Shown: positions 38,441 through 46,459 of the stretch, one piece after another
Layout: each line of letters starts with the position of its first letter
How positions within the stretch are numbered: the first letter of the stretch is position 1
Assembly: GCF_028767025.1 (NCBI RefSeq)
Contig: NZ_JAJQXX010000004.1
Span: forward strand, 175,293 to 239,292
Source of the DNA: Blautia sp. XA-2221
GTDB taxonomy: Bacteria > Bacillota > Clostridia > Lachnospirales > Lachnospiraceae
Direction of reading: 5' to 3'
Length of the DNA stretch: 64,000 bases
The notes under the pieces: generated by a model
What the model saw: only the letters and a program-made list of their open reading frames with translations
Told to the model about the DNA's origin: nothing
The model's database searches: none
Program-made: the position numbers and the translations under genes

Positions 38441-38950
38441 ATGAGTAACAAATTGATTAAATCCAAAGATCTGGAAGCAAAAATAAGAAAAAGAATAAGA
38501 ATTAGGAAACTTTTGTCAGTTATACTGGTAATCGTTAGCATCCTGTTTGTTCTCCTCTGGACAAAAGTAGCGATCACCTCTGTAAAATTCAAAAATCAGA
38601 TGGAGCAAATGGTTCTGGGAAAAGATTATTTTATAGAGGATGTTACAATTAAGAAAAAAGATACCTACACCTCTGCCAGTGGAAAATATAGTTTATCCAG
38701 AAATTATTTCTTCTACTACGATACAGATAAAAAAATGCAGGTTTCCGCACAAATATATGGGGAGCATGAAGTAGGCGACAGCATTCCTGCTTATACTACA
38801 GACCATATTTACTATGATTACGAAAAAGATGGAATTTTACCAAGAGAAGAATTTCGCAACAACGAACTGGCGAAAGGTATGGGCGGATTCTGTGGCTGTG
38901 TCATCATTATGCTGGGATTATATATATTTCTTGACAAACGGTGTATGTAA
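38441..38950 (+). CDS. Hypothetical two-helix membrane protein
   Basis: 169 residues with a basic N terminus, a helix at ~25-45, an extracellular domain rich in Tyr and Lys, and a C-terminal helix (~145-163). AGAAGGAG precedes ATG 38441. The soluble part (VGDSIPAYTTDHIYYDYEKD) resembles the beta-rich DUF3592-like domains of small membrane proteins. Probably co-transcribed with the preceding gene. Confidence 0.65.
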   Translation: MSNKLIKSKDLEAKIRKRIRIRKLLSVILVIVSILFVLLWTKVAITSVKFKNQMEQMVLGKDYFIEDVTIKKKDTYTSASGKYSLSRNYFFYYDTDKKMQVSAQIYGEHEVGDSIPAYTTDHIYYDYEKDGILPREEFRNNELAKGMGGFCGCVIIMLGLYIFLDKRCM

Positions 38951-39283
38951 AAGAATCTGCGTGAGTTTTTATAGAAATACGGCGCTCTTCTTTTTCTTCT
39001 ATTTTCACTTATACCGGAAAATATCTTTTTATTTTTTGACAGATAGAACGATTATCCGGGATAACTGGCTATAGAAACTTAGATTTTTACAAAAGAACTG
39101 TAAAATAAGATTAACGAACATTACCCGAAGGAAGAAGAAAAATTTATTTGAGGAAATTCTTATTTTATACAGAACTCAAAAATGCAGCTAAATATCTGCC
39201 AGAAGCAGAAATGCAAACTGGCTACAGATAACGCTTGCAGAAATCCAAAAACTAAAAATTGCATAAAAAAATGAGGAACCTGA

Positions 39284-39559
39284 ATGGATGCGATACTATT
39301 TAAAATGCTTAGCAGAAGCATAGTCATTTTTGCAATGTTAATTACTCTGCTTTATTTTCTTATAAAGAGAAAAATTCCACAATAAATTGACAGAAGTGTT
39401 GTGATCATCAGCATAGAAGATGGGCATGAAGAATATGTTGAATTCCCTTCTTTCAGGGGCATAGACAGGGGAGATATTCTGACAGTGAAATATCTCCCCC
39501 ATTCGAAATATGGAATACTGATTTCAAAACAAAACCGCACAAACCCTCATTCCAATTAA
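39284..39559 (+). pseudogene. Small DUF3592-like membrane protein gene with in-frame stop
   Basis: ATG 39284 with GAGG upstream encodes a 33-residue helix-forming peptide ending in TAA (39383-39385). The same frame then continues for 57 codons (SVVIISIEDGHEEYVEF, GDILTVKYLPHSKYGIL) to TAA 39557-39559. The second part reads as the soluble domain that should follow the helix, so a single nonsense change (possibly CAA or GAA to TAA) split the gene. The stretch 38951-39283 before it shows no gene that I can support. Confidence 0.6.
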
Positions 39560-39563
39560 CAAA

Positions 39564-39615
39564 AAATGCTCGTTTGGATCTGATTTAAAAAACAATCTGA
39601 TTCAGACGGGCATTT
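39564..39615 (+). terminator. Terminator-like long imperfect hairpin
   Basis: AAAATGCtCGT..GATT pairs with AATC..ACGgGCATTTT across ~52 bp, directly after the interrupted gene. It marks the end of host-like sequence before the mobile-element remnants. Confidence 0.6.
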
Positions 39616-39627
39616 TGATAATGTAAA

Positions 39628-39806
39628 TTATTGAACCGTTGATAAACTCACTTCCCTTGAAGCAATATAAAACTTATCATAGTCACTTGCATGACAAATT
39701 TCTTCTGTTTTCACAATTTTTCTCCCAAGTTTCCAAGGAAAGATTTCAGTACATACATAATTTTTATTGAAATAACTCAGTGTGTCTTTGTATTTTTTAA
39801 TGCAAT
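39628..39806 (-). pseudogene. Possible C-terminal gene fragment at the edge of the duplicated module
   Basis: The minus-strand frame ends at 39628 with a plausible protein tail (YVCTEIFPWKLGRKIVKTEE and SDYDKFYIASREVS). Upstream of ~39806 it runs into sequence duplicated at 41911, so an original gene may have been cut there. No family recognised. Confidence 0.25.
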
Positions 39807-39960
39807 ACTTTCGCGTCACCACCATTATGAAAATATGGCTACCATCATTCAAGCATCCAAAAACAATAAACAATATGAAATTAAATTGATTTCTATACAT
39901 AGAATACCGTACTTTTAACTGGTTATCTACGGTGTTTTGACTTCTGATAATATAAATTTA

Positions 39961-40404
39961 TTATACCAACATTTTTCCTTCCAAATAAGAACACCGCAAG
40001 TAATCTGGATTCGTATAATATACATTGGAATTAAAATCAGAAATTTCATCCGTAATAAATGATGAAAAAATATCAATAATTCCCTGTGCTGCATCTTCCT
40101 TTTTCATAATGGCAAGCACTAACTCCTGATAAAGCATACCAATTGAAGTTACTGATGGAACTTCATAACGGCACTCACTTACAGTATCAAACATTCCATC
40201 CTGGATATTAAAGTCCTCAATTAATTCATCTGACACCTGTTCAAAAGAAAGGCAATGATTAACTTCAGCCAGTCTTAACTGTCGTTCCAAATCTTTCTTT
40301 GTAAAATACTGAATGATATCCTGTCTATGATTTTTTGTCTTTCTTGCAATAAACTCTATCAAACAGCACACATAATAAATATCATCTTTTTGTTTGTTCG
40401 TCAT
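39961..40404 (-). CDS. DUF3791 domain protein, probable partner of DUF3990
   Basis: 147 residues. The N-terminal DUF3791 block (MTNKQKDDIYYVCCLIEFIA, then QLRLAEVNHCLSFEQVSDEL) is followed by a C-terminal helical part ending DYLRCSYLEGKML. ATG 40404 overlaps the end of the DUF3990 gene by 23 bp, giving tight coupling. DUF3791 genes commonly accompany DUF3990 genes, and an antitoxin-like role is inferred, not shown. A second copy with a 309-bp in-frame deletion lies at 42066-42200. Confidence 0.75.
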   Translation of the reverse strand: MTNKQKDDIYYVCCLIEFIARKTKNHRQDIIQYFTKKDLERQLRLAEVNHCLSFEQVSDELIEDFNIQDGMFDTVSECRYEVPSVTSIGMLYQELVLAIMKKEDAAQGIIDIFSSFITDEISDFNSNVYYTNPDYLRCSYLEGKMLV

Positions 40405-40864
40405 GAATAGATTCGCTCCTTTCAAATGTAAGACAGCACAATGCGTTGACCGTGTGGAAACTAATCTGATGTGTCGGATATTTAAATTTTGCATATTCCC
40501 AGAAAACACTTCTAGAAATCTTTCCTGACATAAATCCATTAACAAAATCCCATATCGTATCATCTGCCATAGGTCCCTCCACAATATCATAAGAATGCGG
40601 TTCTCCCTTACGACATCTCGCAATAAAATCCAGCCATTCATCAGTCATCTCAGAAAAATGAAGAATGTTCAATTGAGGATTTTCAATATATTTATACACA
40701 TTAACAACTCCATTTTCAGAACGCCTGTCTTCCCATCGATATGCCTGCTTATAATCATTCGTACAATAAAATCCCTTTGAAAAATCTTTTGTATATTTTG
40801 TTATTCGTATCTCTGGATATGCAACTTCAATTTTGCTTCCATGATACAACAATATTCCGCCCAT
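40382..40864 (-). CDS. DUF3990 protein, ADP-ribosyltransferase-like putative toxin
   Basis: About 160 residues. The block LYHGSKIEV, then DFSKGFYCTNDYKQAYRW, is the DUF3990 hallmark and resembles the H-Y/GFY core of ADP-ribosyltransferases. Translation may start at the first or third codon (MIMGG); GGAGG is seen just upstream, and ATG 40864 fits best. No signal peptide, so it acts in the cytoplasm. Next to DUF3791 it looks like a two-gene toxin-antitoxin-type pair. Enzymatic activity is inference. Confidence 0.72.
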   Translation of the reverse strand: MGGILLYHGSKIEVAYPEIRITKYTKDFSKGFYCTNDYKQAYRWEDRRSENGVVNVYKYIENPQLNILHFSEMTDEWLDFIARCRKGEPHSYDIVEGPMADDTIWDFVNGFMSGKISRSVFWEYAKFKYPTHQISFHTVNALCCLTFERSESIHDEQTKR

Positions 40865-41012
40865 AATCAACCTCCATACGAACTACTCTGCGATTCTCTC
40901 CTATCCCAATCAAATTATATCCTTTATTCTTTCCTCTAGCAATATTCCGCTGTTTTTTTCCCACTAAGATATCTGCCACTAAATCCATATCATAATAATC
41001 CCTATTGCCAAA

Positions 41013-41470
41013 TTACTTACTCACACTATATATTCGATAAAATCCATGATAACTCTGCTTCAATGCCCCATATTTTCCTGATGTCCGGATTCCATAAATC
41101 TCTTCTACGCTATATGATAAAGTCGGCAGTGATTCTCTCGTTACAATCACATAATAATTATCTGTTTTTTGAATTTCTCCGGCAAACTCCTTAGCCTTAA
41201 TAAAATAATTTCCTTCATCAACAAATACGATACTGCCCGTCATCTCCGCCAGTTATCCTTTCCATAAAACTCCTTCCAGCACATAGCATTTCTTATCGCA
41301 TGTTAAATCTACCTGACTTCCTGTTGGATTGTTCACATATTCCTGAATCATATCTACAAGAGTAGCTTTTCCCGTAGCACTGTCCCCACAAATGATTGTC
41401 AATTTCTTCAAATTTCAAAACCATATTTTAAGCGTTTTGTTGATACAATAGCTCTATGTTTCCCTCTTAT
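41013..41470 (-). pseudogene. Decayed P-loop ATPase gene (copy A of 42782-43240)
   Basis: Aligned by eye to the intact copy. The initiator ATG is ATA (41468-41470). TGA stops replace sense codons just after the N-terminal FEI. Walker A GKTT has become GKAT. A CAA is now TAA (41253-41255). The C-terminal 76 codons remain open (KTDNYYVIVTRESLP). Clearly non-functional. Confidence 0.85.
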
Positions 41471-41507
41471 CGTATCATCCCTCCATTAGACAACCTCTCC
41501 TGCATCT

Positions 41508-41560
41508 ACATCATCCGGTACATCTGCTGTCTGAAATGTCGTTTCCTCTCGCCACTGTTT
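41508..41560 (-). pseudogene. Fragment of integrase 3' end
   Basis: Minus-strand codons REETTFQTADVPDDVDA match the C-terminal REETTTQTVDVPDDVDA of the integrase at 45067. It is joined by a short CTCCTGCA overlap to the tail of a DUF4869 gene, so a deletion removed the rest of an older left arm. Confidence 0.75.
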
Positions 41561-41643
41561 TTATCAACTTCCATCTAACTATTATTACATTATGTTATCT
41601 GAAAATCATCCTCAAGGCAATAAAATCATACGTTTTCCTTATC

Positions 41644-41691
41644 AAAAAAGCGTTCCACTATTTGCATTTCTGCTAACAGTTGAACGCTTTT
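41644..41691 (-). terminator. Terminator downstream of the tRNA-Arg fragment
   Basis: AAAAGCGTTC...GAACGCTTTT with a 26-nt loop and T run on the minus strand, 8 bp past the tRNA 3' end. Confidence 0.7.
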
Positions 41692-41698
41692 GACTGAC

Positions 41699-41739
41699 CG
41701 TCTCGTATAGGAATCGAACCTATAATTGAGTCTTAGGAG
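41699..41739 (-). tRNA. 3' fragment of a tRNA-Arg(CCT) gene, attachment site
   Basis: On the minus strand: anticodon-loop-like CTCCTAA, 3' anticodon stem GACTC, T arm ATAGG-TTCGATT-CCTAT and acceptor 3' strand ACGAGAC. The 5' half of the tRNA is absent: the sequence before the loop (TCGCT) does not pair with GACTC. That break in the anticodon loop is the usual crossover of tyrosine integrases, so this is one att end of the element whose integrase is at 45067. The intact tRNA should lie at the far end, outside the window. The surrounding 41561-42065 gap holds nothing else that I can support. Confidence 0.65.
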
Positions 41740-42065
41740 AGCGAATAGGTAGTGTCAATTCCAGACAAGAACTATCATTATAAGCCCTTTAAAGTCACGG
41801 CTTTTTTCTACTTCCGAGTCAAATCAAGTCAATTCCTGTACCCCACATATATGCCTTAGATAAGACCTGTTTATTAGCAGAATATTTGCATCAGCTAATA
41901 CTTGGGGAATACCTTCGTGTCACCACCATTATGAAAAATATGGCTACCATCGTTCAAGCATTCGAGAATGATAAACAATATGAAATTGAATTGATTTCTA
42001 CATATATAATACCGTACTTTAGACTGGTTGTCTACGGTGTTTTGACTACTGATAATGTAAATTTT

Positions 42066-42200
42066 TTATGCCAACATTTTTCCTTCTAAATAGGAACATC
42101 GCAAGTAATCCGGATTCGTATAATATACATTAGAATTAAAATCAGAAATTTCATCCGTAATAAATGATGAAAAAATATCATCTTTCTGTTTGTCCGTCAT
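42066..42200 (-). pseudogene. DUF3791 gene with 309-bp in-frame deletion
   Basis: 44 codons remain: MTDKQKDDI joined directly to FSSFITDEISDFN and the normal tail. In copy A the two joined ends carry the same 8-bp AAATATCA (40068 and 40377); one copy remains here (42173). This is the signature of slipped-strand deletion. The DUF3791 core is gone, so function is probably lost, though the frame is kept. Confidence 0.8.
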
Positions 42201-42299
42201 GAATAGATTCACGCTTTTCAAATGTAACTCCCATGATATATTACTTGTAGTGACATCCAAAACATTAGTAAAGTTATATTTTTCAGGCATTTACCTGAT

Positions 42300-42740
42300 C
42301 TAAACATACTCTCCTGCAATATCAACATATTCCAACATATTATGAACAATATCACCTGTATTGAGAATTTCTATTTCAAAATCTTCTTCTCCAAAATCCA
42401 TAATATGTCTTAAATTTATTGTCAAGTCTTTTGATTTACCTATAGAAAGAATCCATTTTGCACAATCATCTCCACATACAGACGCATTAAACACTTTTCC
42501 AGATTGGTCAAATGCCATCAGCATCAATGTCTTTACAGAACCTGACAGTTCTTTTGTGGAAATCGTTCCTAATACTGGACTTTGTATCAGATGAGAACTT
42601 ATCACTTCTGACTTATCTACAGCTTTAATTATTCTGATTGATAATTCGTTTGTAATCCATTCATCCTCATATCGATTATCGAAATAAGTCGGAGGATGAT
42701 AAATCGCATTCTCCATATTTCCTAAATATATTTTTAACAT
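42300..42740 (-). CDS. DUF4869 domain protein (first copy)
   Basis: 146 residues. It starts MLKIYLGNMENAIYHPPTYF, typical for DUF4869, and has VLGTISTKELSGSVKTLML and FNASVCGDDCAKWIL. Its C terminus (MDFGEEDFEIEILNTG) is acidic. AGGAGA precedes the ATG by seven bases. Paralogous to the protein at 43256-43693 and placed on the other side of the ATPase gene. No catalytic motif recognised. The two may be paired specificity or immunity-like subunits; that is speculation. Confidence 0.78.
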   Translation of the reverse strand: MLKIYLGNMENAIYHPPTYFDNRYEDEWITNELSIRIIKAVDKSEVISSHLIQSPVLGTISTKELSGSVKTLMLMAFDQSGKVFNASVCGDDCAKWILSIGKSKDLTINLRHIMDFGEEDFEIEILNTGDIVHNMLEYVDIAGEYV

Positions 42741-42781
42741 AGTGATCTCCTGCTACTTATAGTCCATGCATATTCTCCAAG

Positions 42782-43240
42782 CTACTCATTTGTCCCATAT
42801 ATCCGATATAATTCATGGTAACTTTGCTTCAATGTTCCATACTTCCCGGATGTCCGGATCCCATAAATTTCTTCCACACTATATGGTAAAGCTGGCAAGG
42901 ATTCTCTCGTTACAATCACATAATAATTATCTGTTTTCTGAATTTCTCTAGCAAACTCCTCAGTCTTGATAAAATCATTTCCCTCATCAATAAATACGAT
43001 ACTGTCCGTAATCTCCGCCAGTTGTCCTTTCCACAAAGCACCTTCCAGCACATAACATTTCTTATCGCATGTCAAATCTACCGGACTTCCTGTTGGATTG
43101 TTCACATATTCCTGAATTATATCTACAAGAGTAGTTTTTCCCGTAGCGCTGTCCCCGCGAATGATCGTTAAATTTTTCCGAATTTCAAAATCATATTTTA
43201 AGCGTTTTGTTGATACAATAACTCTATGTTTCCCTCTCAT
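42782..43240 (-). CDS. Small P-loop ATP-binding protein
   Basis: 152 residues, predicted cytoplasmic. Walker A GDSATGKT (~29-36) and Walker B IVFIDEGND (~83-91) are clear. A minimal AAA/ABC-like NTPase core with no ABC signature, followed by a C-terminal block YSVEEIYGIRTSGKYGTLK. It is 15 bp after a DUF4869 gene and 41 bp before another. It probably works with those proteins. An inactivated copy lies at 41013-41470. The partnership with DUF4869 is repeated in relatives as far as I recall, but the role is unknown. Confidence 0.75.
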   Translation of the reverse strand: MRGKHRVIVSTKRLKYDFEIRKNLTIIRGDSATGKTTLVDIIQEYVNNPTGSPVDLTCDKKCYVLEGALWKGQLAEITDSIVFIDEGNDFIKTEEFAREIQKTDNYYVIVTRESLPALPYSVEEIYGIRTSGKYGTLKQSYHELYRIYGTNE

Positions 43241-43255
43241 CGTACCACCCCTCCA

Positions 43256-43693
43256 TTAGACAAATTCTCCTGCAATCGGTACCAGTTCTTTCATAGAATG
43301 AACAATTTCATTAGTATTCAAAATACGAATTTCAAAAGGTTCCTTACCGAAATCCATCAGATGCCTCAGATTTACAGTCCTGTCTTCCGATTCTGCAATT
43401 TTAAGCAGCCATTTCGCACAGTTATCTCCACAGGTTGATACGTTGAAAATTTTATCTTTATTAAACTTAAAAAGGATTAACGTTTTTACTCCTCCGGATA
43501 ACCCGGTTGGCGGAATCTTTCCTAAAACCGGACTATCTATTACTCCACTATCCAAAACTGTTGACTTATCTACATCTTGAATCATTTCTTTCACAAAAGG
43601 ATCTACAATCCAACTATCTTCATAATCATATTTAAAATAAGCCGATGTATTATATACAGCTTCTTTCATATCACCATAATAAATATTCAGCAT
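43256..43693 (-). CDS. DUF4869 domain protein (second copy)
   Basis: 145 residues, starting MLNIYYGDMKEAVYNTSAYF. Blocks VLGKIPPTGLSGGVKTLIL and FNVSTCGDNCAKWLL align with the paralogue at 42300-42740. ATG 43693 follows GGAAGGG; an in-frame ATG at 43732 has no ribosome site. First gene of the ATPase-containing set. In copy A only its last codons survive, fused to an integrase fragment. Confidence 0.78.
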   Translation of the reverse strand: MLNIYYGDMKEAVYNTSAYFKYDYEDSWIVDPFVKEMIQDVDKSTVLDSGVIDSPVLGKIPPTGLSGGVKTLILFKFNKDKIFNVSTCGDNCAKWLLKIAESEDRTVNLRHLMDFGKEPFEIRILNTNEIVHSMKELVPIAGEFV

Positions 43694-43816
43694 TAAAATC
43701 CCTTCCTTTTTTTCGTATATTGTGATTTTCATTAAGACTTTTCGGGCATTTACCTGATTTAAACATACTCTCCAGCAATATCAACATATTCCAACATATT
43801 ATGAATAATATCACCT

Positions 43817-44896
43817 CTATTGGGGAAGGTTCTCATTTTCCATAGCATCTTTCCGTACATAGAACGTTCCCCTCCCTGAACCGCACTTTACAATTATCTC
43901 TTCTTTTGTAAGCTTATTCAATGCATTTAAAACAGCTGATCGACTACCAATCGGGCATGCTGCGATAACCTCCGCACCAGTAAATTTACCTATTTTTTCA
44001 GTTACATAATTTTTAACAACATCATATACCGTACTTCTATTTTTTTCTGACATCAATCCAACTCGCTCTTCAAATTCTTTGTAACAAGCGAGAATTACCT
44101 GAAGCATATACTTAATAAAAGGAGTTGGATCATTCTCTTCCTCGTGCCATCCATAATCAATTCGTTCCAATACATCGTAATACGCATCTTTGGTTTTTTC
44201 AATCTGCTTCTCTATACTGATATACTTTCCAACTTCATATCCATTTTGATACAGAAGCAATAAAGTCAGTAATCTGCTCATTCTTCCGTTTCCATCATTG
44301 AATGGATGGATACAAAGGAAGTCAGAAATAAATGTTGGAATTAAAATCAACGGATCAACCGTTTCCATTGCCAATGTTCTTCTATAACTTTCACAAATTG
44401 CCTCTATTGCCTGTTCCGTTTCATACGGTGACAACGGAATAAATCTTGTTACTACTGTTCCATCAGCCTTTGTCTCATTGATATAATTCTGTGTATTCTT
44501 AAATTGACCTCCATAGGAAAGACCTGCATGTTTTAACAAATCACGATGTAATTGTAAAATATATGCTGTTCTAATTGGTATGAAATCATGACTCTCATGA
44601 ATGGTATTAAGTACATCACGATATCCAACAATTTCACTTTCATCTCGTGATTTAGGTGTTGTTTTCTCATTCATAAGCTGTTTAATACGTGTACTTGTTG
44701 TAACAATACCTTCTATTTTATTTGATGCCTCTGTACTCTGTACACGTGCAATTTCTATCAAACGCTCCAGTTCAACCGGCTTCTGCCTTGTAAATAATTC
44801 CTGACGCCCTTTACATTCATGAATTTTTGCAATATATGACACGACTTCTCCATCCCACAATCTATCTGCTAATTTCATATAATCAAACTTTCTCAC
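43817..44896 (-). CDS. Fic-family protein (AMPylase-type)
   Basis: About 359 residues. The Fic motif HPFNDGNGRMSR (catalytic His) is intact. STEASNKIEG near the N terminus matches the (S/T)xxxE(G/N) inhibitory helix, so the enzyme is likely auto-inhibited. A C-terminal winged-helix-like region follows. The family transfers AMP to hydroxyl groups of target proteins. GTG 44896 (MRKFDY) is preferred: relatives start at this position, AAGGAAGG lies upstream and a promoter is at 44951-44980. The frame is open to ATG 45067, which overlaps the integrase stop, so a longer form is possible. Confidence 0.85.
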   Translation of the reverse strand: MRKFDYMKLADRLWDGEVVSYIAKIHECKGRQELFTRQKPVELERLIEIARVQSTEASNKIEGIVTTSTRIKQLMNEKTTPKSRDESEIVGYRDVLNTIHESHDFIPIRTAYILQLHRDLLKHAGLSYGGQFKNTQNYINETKADGTVVTRFIPLSPYETEQAIEAICESYRRTLAMETVDPLILIPTFISDFLCIHPFNDGNGRMSRLLTLLLLYQNGYEVGKYISIEKQIEKTKDAYYDVLERIDYGWHEEENDPTPFIKYMLQVILACYKEFEERVGLMSEKNRSTVYDVVKNYVTEKIGKFTGAEVIAACPIGSRSAVLNALNKLTKEEIIVKCGSGRGTFYVRKDAMENENLPQ

Positions 44897-44950
44897 CTCT
44901 ACACCTACCTTCCTTAGGTTTATCATCCATTCCTTTGTTCTTTCGTCCAT

Positions 44951-44980
44951 ATTATACCCCATTTTGGATGAAACTTTCAA
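44951..44980 (-). promoter_or_regulatory. Promoter of the Fic gene
   Basis: TTGAAA (44980-44975), 18-bp spacer, TATAAT (44956-44951) on the minus strand, about 55 bp before GTG 44896. It supports the short Fic start. Confidence 0.6.
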
Positions 44981-45066
44981 TAGTTGGATAAAAACTGCTG
45001 TTTTATATTTTAACTTGCTGAAAATTCTGCACATCGAATTTTCCACTAAAATTTCACTATTTTTCA

Positions 45067-46458
45067 TTACTTCATCGCCTTTGCCAACGAAGCCAATAGT
45101 GCTTTCATTTCCGGATTTGCCAATACTTTTGCAAGCAGCTCTGCATCCACATCATCCGGCACATCTACTGTCTGAGTTGTGGTTTCCTCTCGCATCTTTG
45201 GATCCAGGTTTTTCTTCTCATAGAACGCTTCCTCGAATAATTCTGCATTTCGTCTTCGATCCTCATCAATAATATGGGAATACACATCTGTTACCATATC
45301 CACTTGTGAATGCCCGGAATCCCCTTGAACCGCTTTGATATCTCCGCCATTCAGTTTTAATTTATATGTCACGCTGCTATGTCTCAAACTATGAAAGACA
45401 ACCGGCGGAAGATTATATTCTTCGATCAGTTTATTTAATTGTCCCCGGATTGCTCCGGTACCAATGGGATTTCCAAATGTCGTTGCCATCACCAAATTAT
45501 AATCTATATATTCCTCACCTAAGACTTCTTTTACTTCGTCCTGCTCCGCTTTCCACTCAACCAACATATTAGCAACGCTTTTGGGAAGAAATACCTTACG
45601 GATACTGCTTTCTGTTTTTGGTGTTTTTAAAATCTGAACAGTTTTGTTGGTTTTATGTTGCGAAGGAAATACCAGCAACACATCTTTCCCTTCCAGATTT
45701 TTCAGAGTTTCCTTTGTTACCCGTTGTGTTTCTTTATTGATATAAACGTATGCACGATTCTCTTCGATTGCTTCCGGAGAAATATCTACACAATCCCAGG
45801 TCAAACCAAGCACTTCCCCTAATCGTAGGGAACAGGAAAATGACAGATTGATTGCCAGCTTCAGCCGTTCGTCTTCACAGACATCCATTGCATACATCAA
45901 GGTTTCTGCTGTCCAGATTTCCCGTTTCTGTGATTTATGTTTCGGCACCGTTGCATAGGTGCACGGATTTTTTTCTATCATCTCCCATTTGATTGCCTGC
46001 TCAAAACAATTACGGAGCAGCTTGTGGATTTCTCTGACAGTACTCGCAGAAACAAATTCATTTTTCTTATTCCCCTTCACCGGATTTCCGACTGCTTTTG
46101 TCTGTAGCAATCCCTGATAATATTTTTCCATAAAGCGGGTGTTAATCTCCGAAAGTTTCACAGAGCCAACCATAGGCTCAATATAATTTCTGATCAGCCC
46201 TACATTCCCTTCATAAGTGGATAATGCCCATTTTTCTTTTCCATACAAAGAAACGTATTCCGTGAGCAGATCCGACAATGTATTGCACTTTCTCACAACA
46301 AGTGCGCCCATTTCCTGTTTATATTCGATTTCTCTTTTTCGCTTCTTTGCTTCTGCTTTTGTATCATATGTTTCCCACTTCTGTCTCCGTTTACCGGAAT
46401 CATCCTTATAGTTATAGATCACATTAAATTTTCCGTTTCGTTCTCTGATCGATGCCAT
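45067..46458 (-). CDS. int: Tyrosine integrase
   Basis: A 463-residue site-specific recombinase. An AP2-like arm-binding N terminus (ASIRERNGKFNVIYNYKD), a SAM-like core-binding domain (~65-160) and the catalytic domain: Arg in SLRLGEVLGL, HSLRH (His-x-x-Arg), GHSQVD and nucleophile Tyr in DVYSHI. ATG 46458 lies 2 bp after the stop of the helix-turn-helix gene. It catalyses integration and excision of the element that carries the relaxase and cargo; the tRNA-Arg fragment at 41699 is the likely att site. Confidence 0.93.
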   Translation of the reverse strand: MASIRERNGKFNVIYNYKDDSGKRRQKWETYDTKAEAKKRKREIEYKQEMGALVVRKCNTLSDLLTEYVSLYGKEKWALSTYEGNVGLIRNYIEPMVGSVKLSEINTRFMEKYYQGLLQTKAVGNPVKGNKKNEFVSASTVREIHKLLRNCFEQAIKWEMIEKNPCTYATVPKHKSQKREIWTAETLMYAMDVCEDERLKLAINLSFSCSLRLGEVLGLTWDCVDISPEAIEENRAYVYINKETQRVTKETLKNLEGKDVLLVFPSQHKTNKTVQILKTPKTESSIRKVFLPKSVANMLVEWKAEQDEVKEVLGEEYIDYNLVMATTFGNPIGTGAIRGQLNKLIEEYNLPPVVFHSLRHSSVTYKLKLNGGDIKAVQGDSGHSQVDMVTDVYSHIIDEDRRRNAELFEEAFYEKKNLDPKMREETTTQTVDVPDDVDAELLAKVLANPEMKALLASLAKAMK

Positions 46459-46459
46459 G

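Larger units (their letters stand above)
39807..41560. repeat. Accessory module, copy A (left, partly decayed)
   Basis: Diverged direct copy of sequences at 41911-43260 plus a piece of the integrase gene. Segments 39807-40075 and 40377-40430 match 41911-42228. Segment 41013-41500 matches 42782-43270. Segment ~41508-41560 matches the integrase 3' end (45142-45197, codons for VPDDVDA). DUF3791/DUF3990 are intact in A; the ATPase is ruined. Confidence 0.75.
41911..43260. repeat. Accessory module, copy B (right)
   Basis: Direct copy of A, about 85-90% alike by eye in matching parts. It has a deletion inside DUF3791 and lacks DUF3990, but holds two DUF4869 genes and an intact ATPase gene. The two copies have decayed in complementary ways. 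Confidence 0.75.

Noticed and set aside
41931..42089. Plus-strand ORF MATIVQAFENDKQYEIELIS in copy B
   Set aside because: No ribosome site, and in copy A (39836) the same frame is stopped early; differences between copies do not favour this frame clearly.
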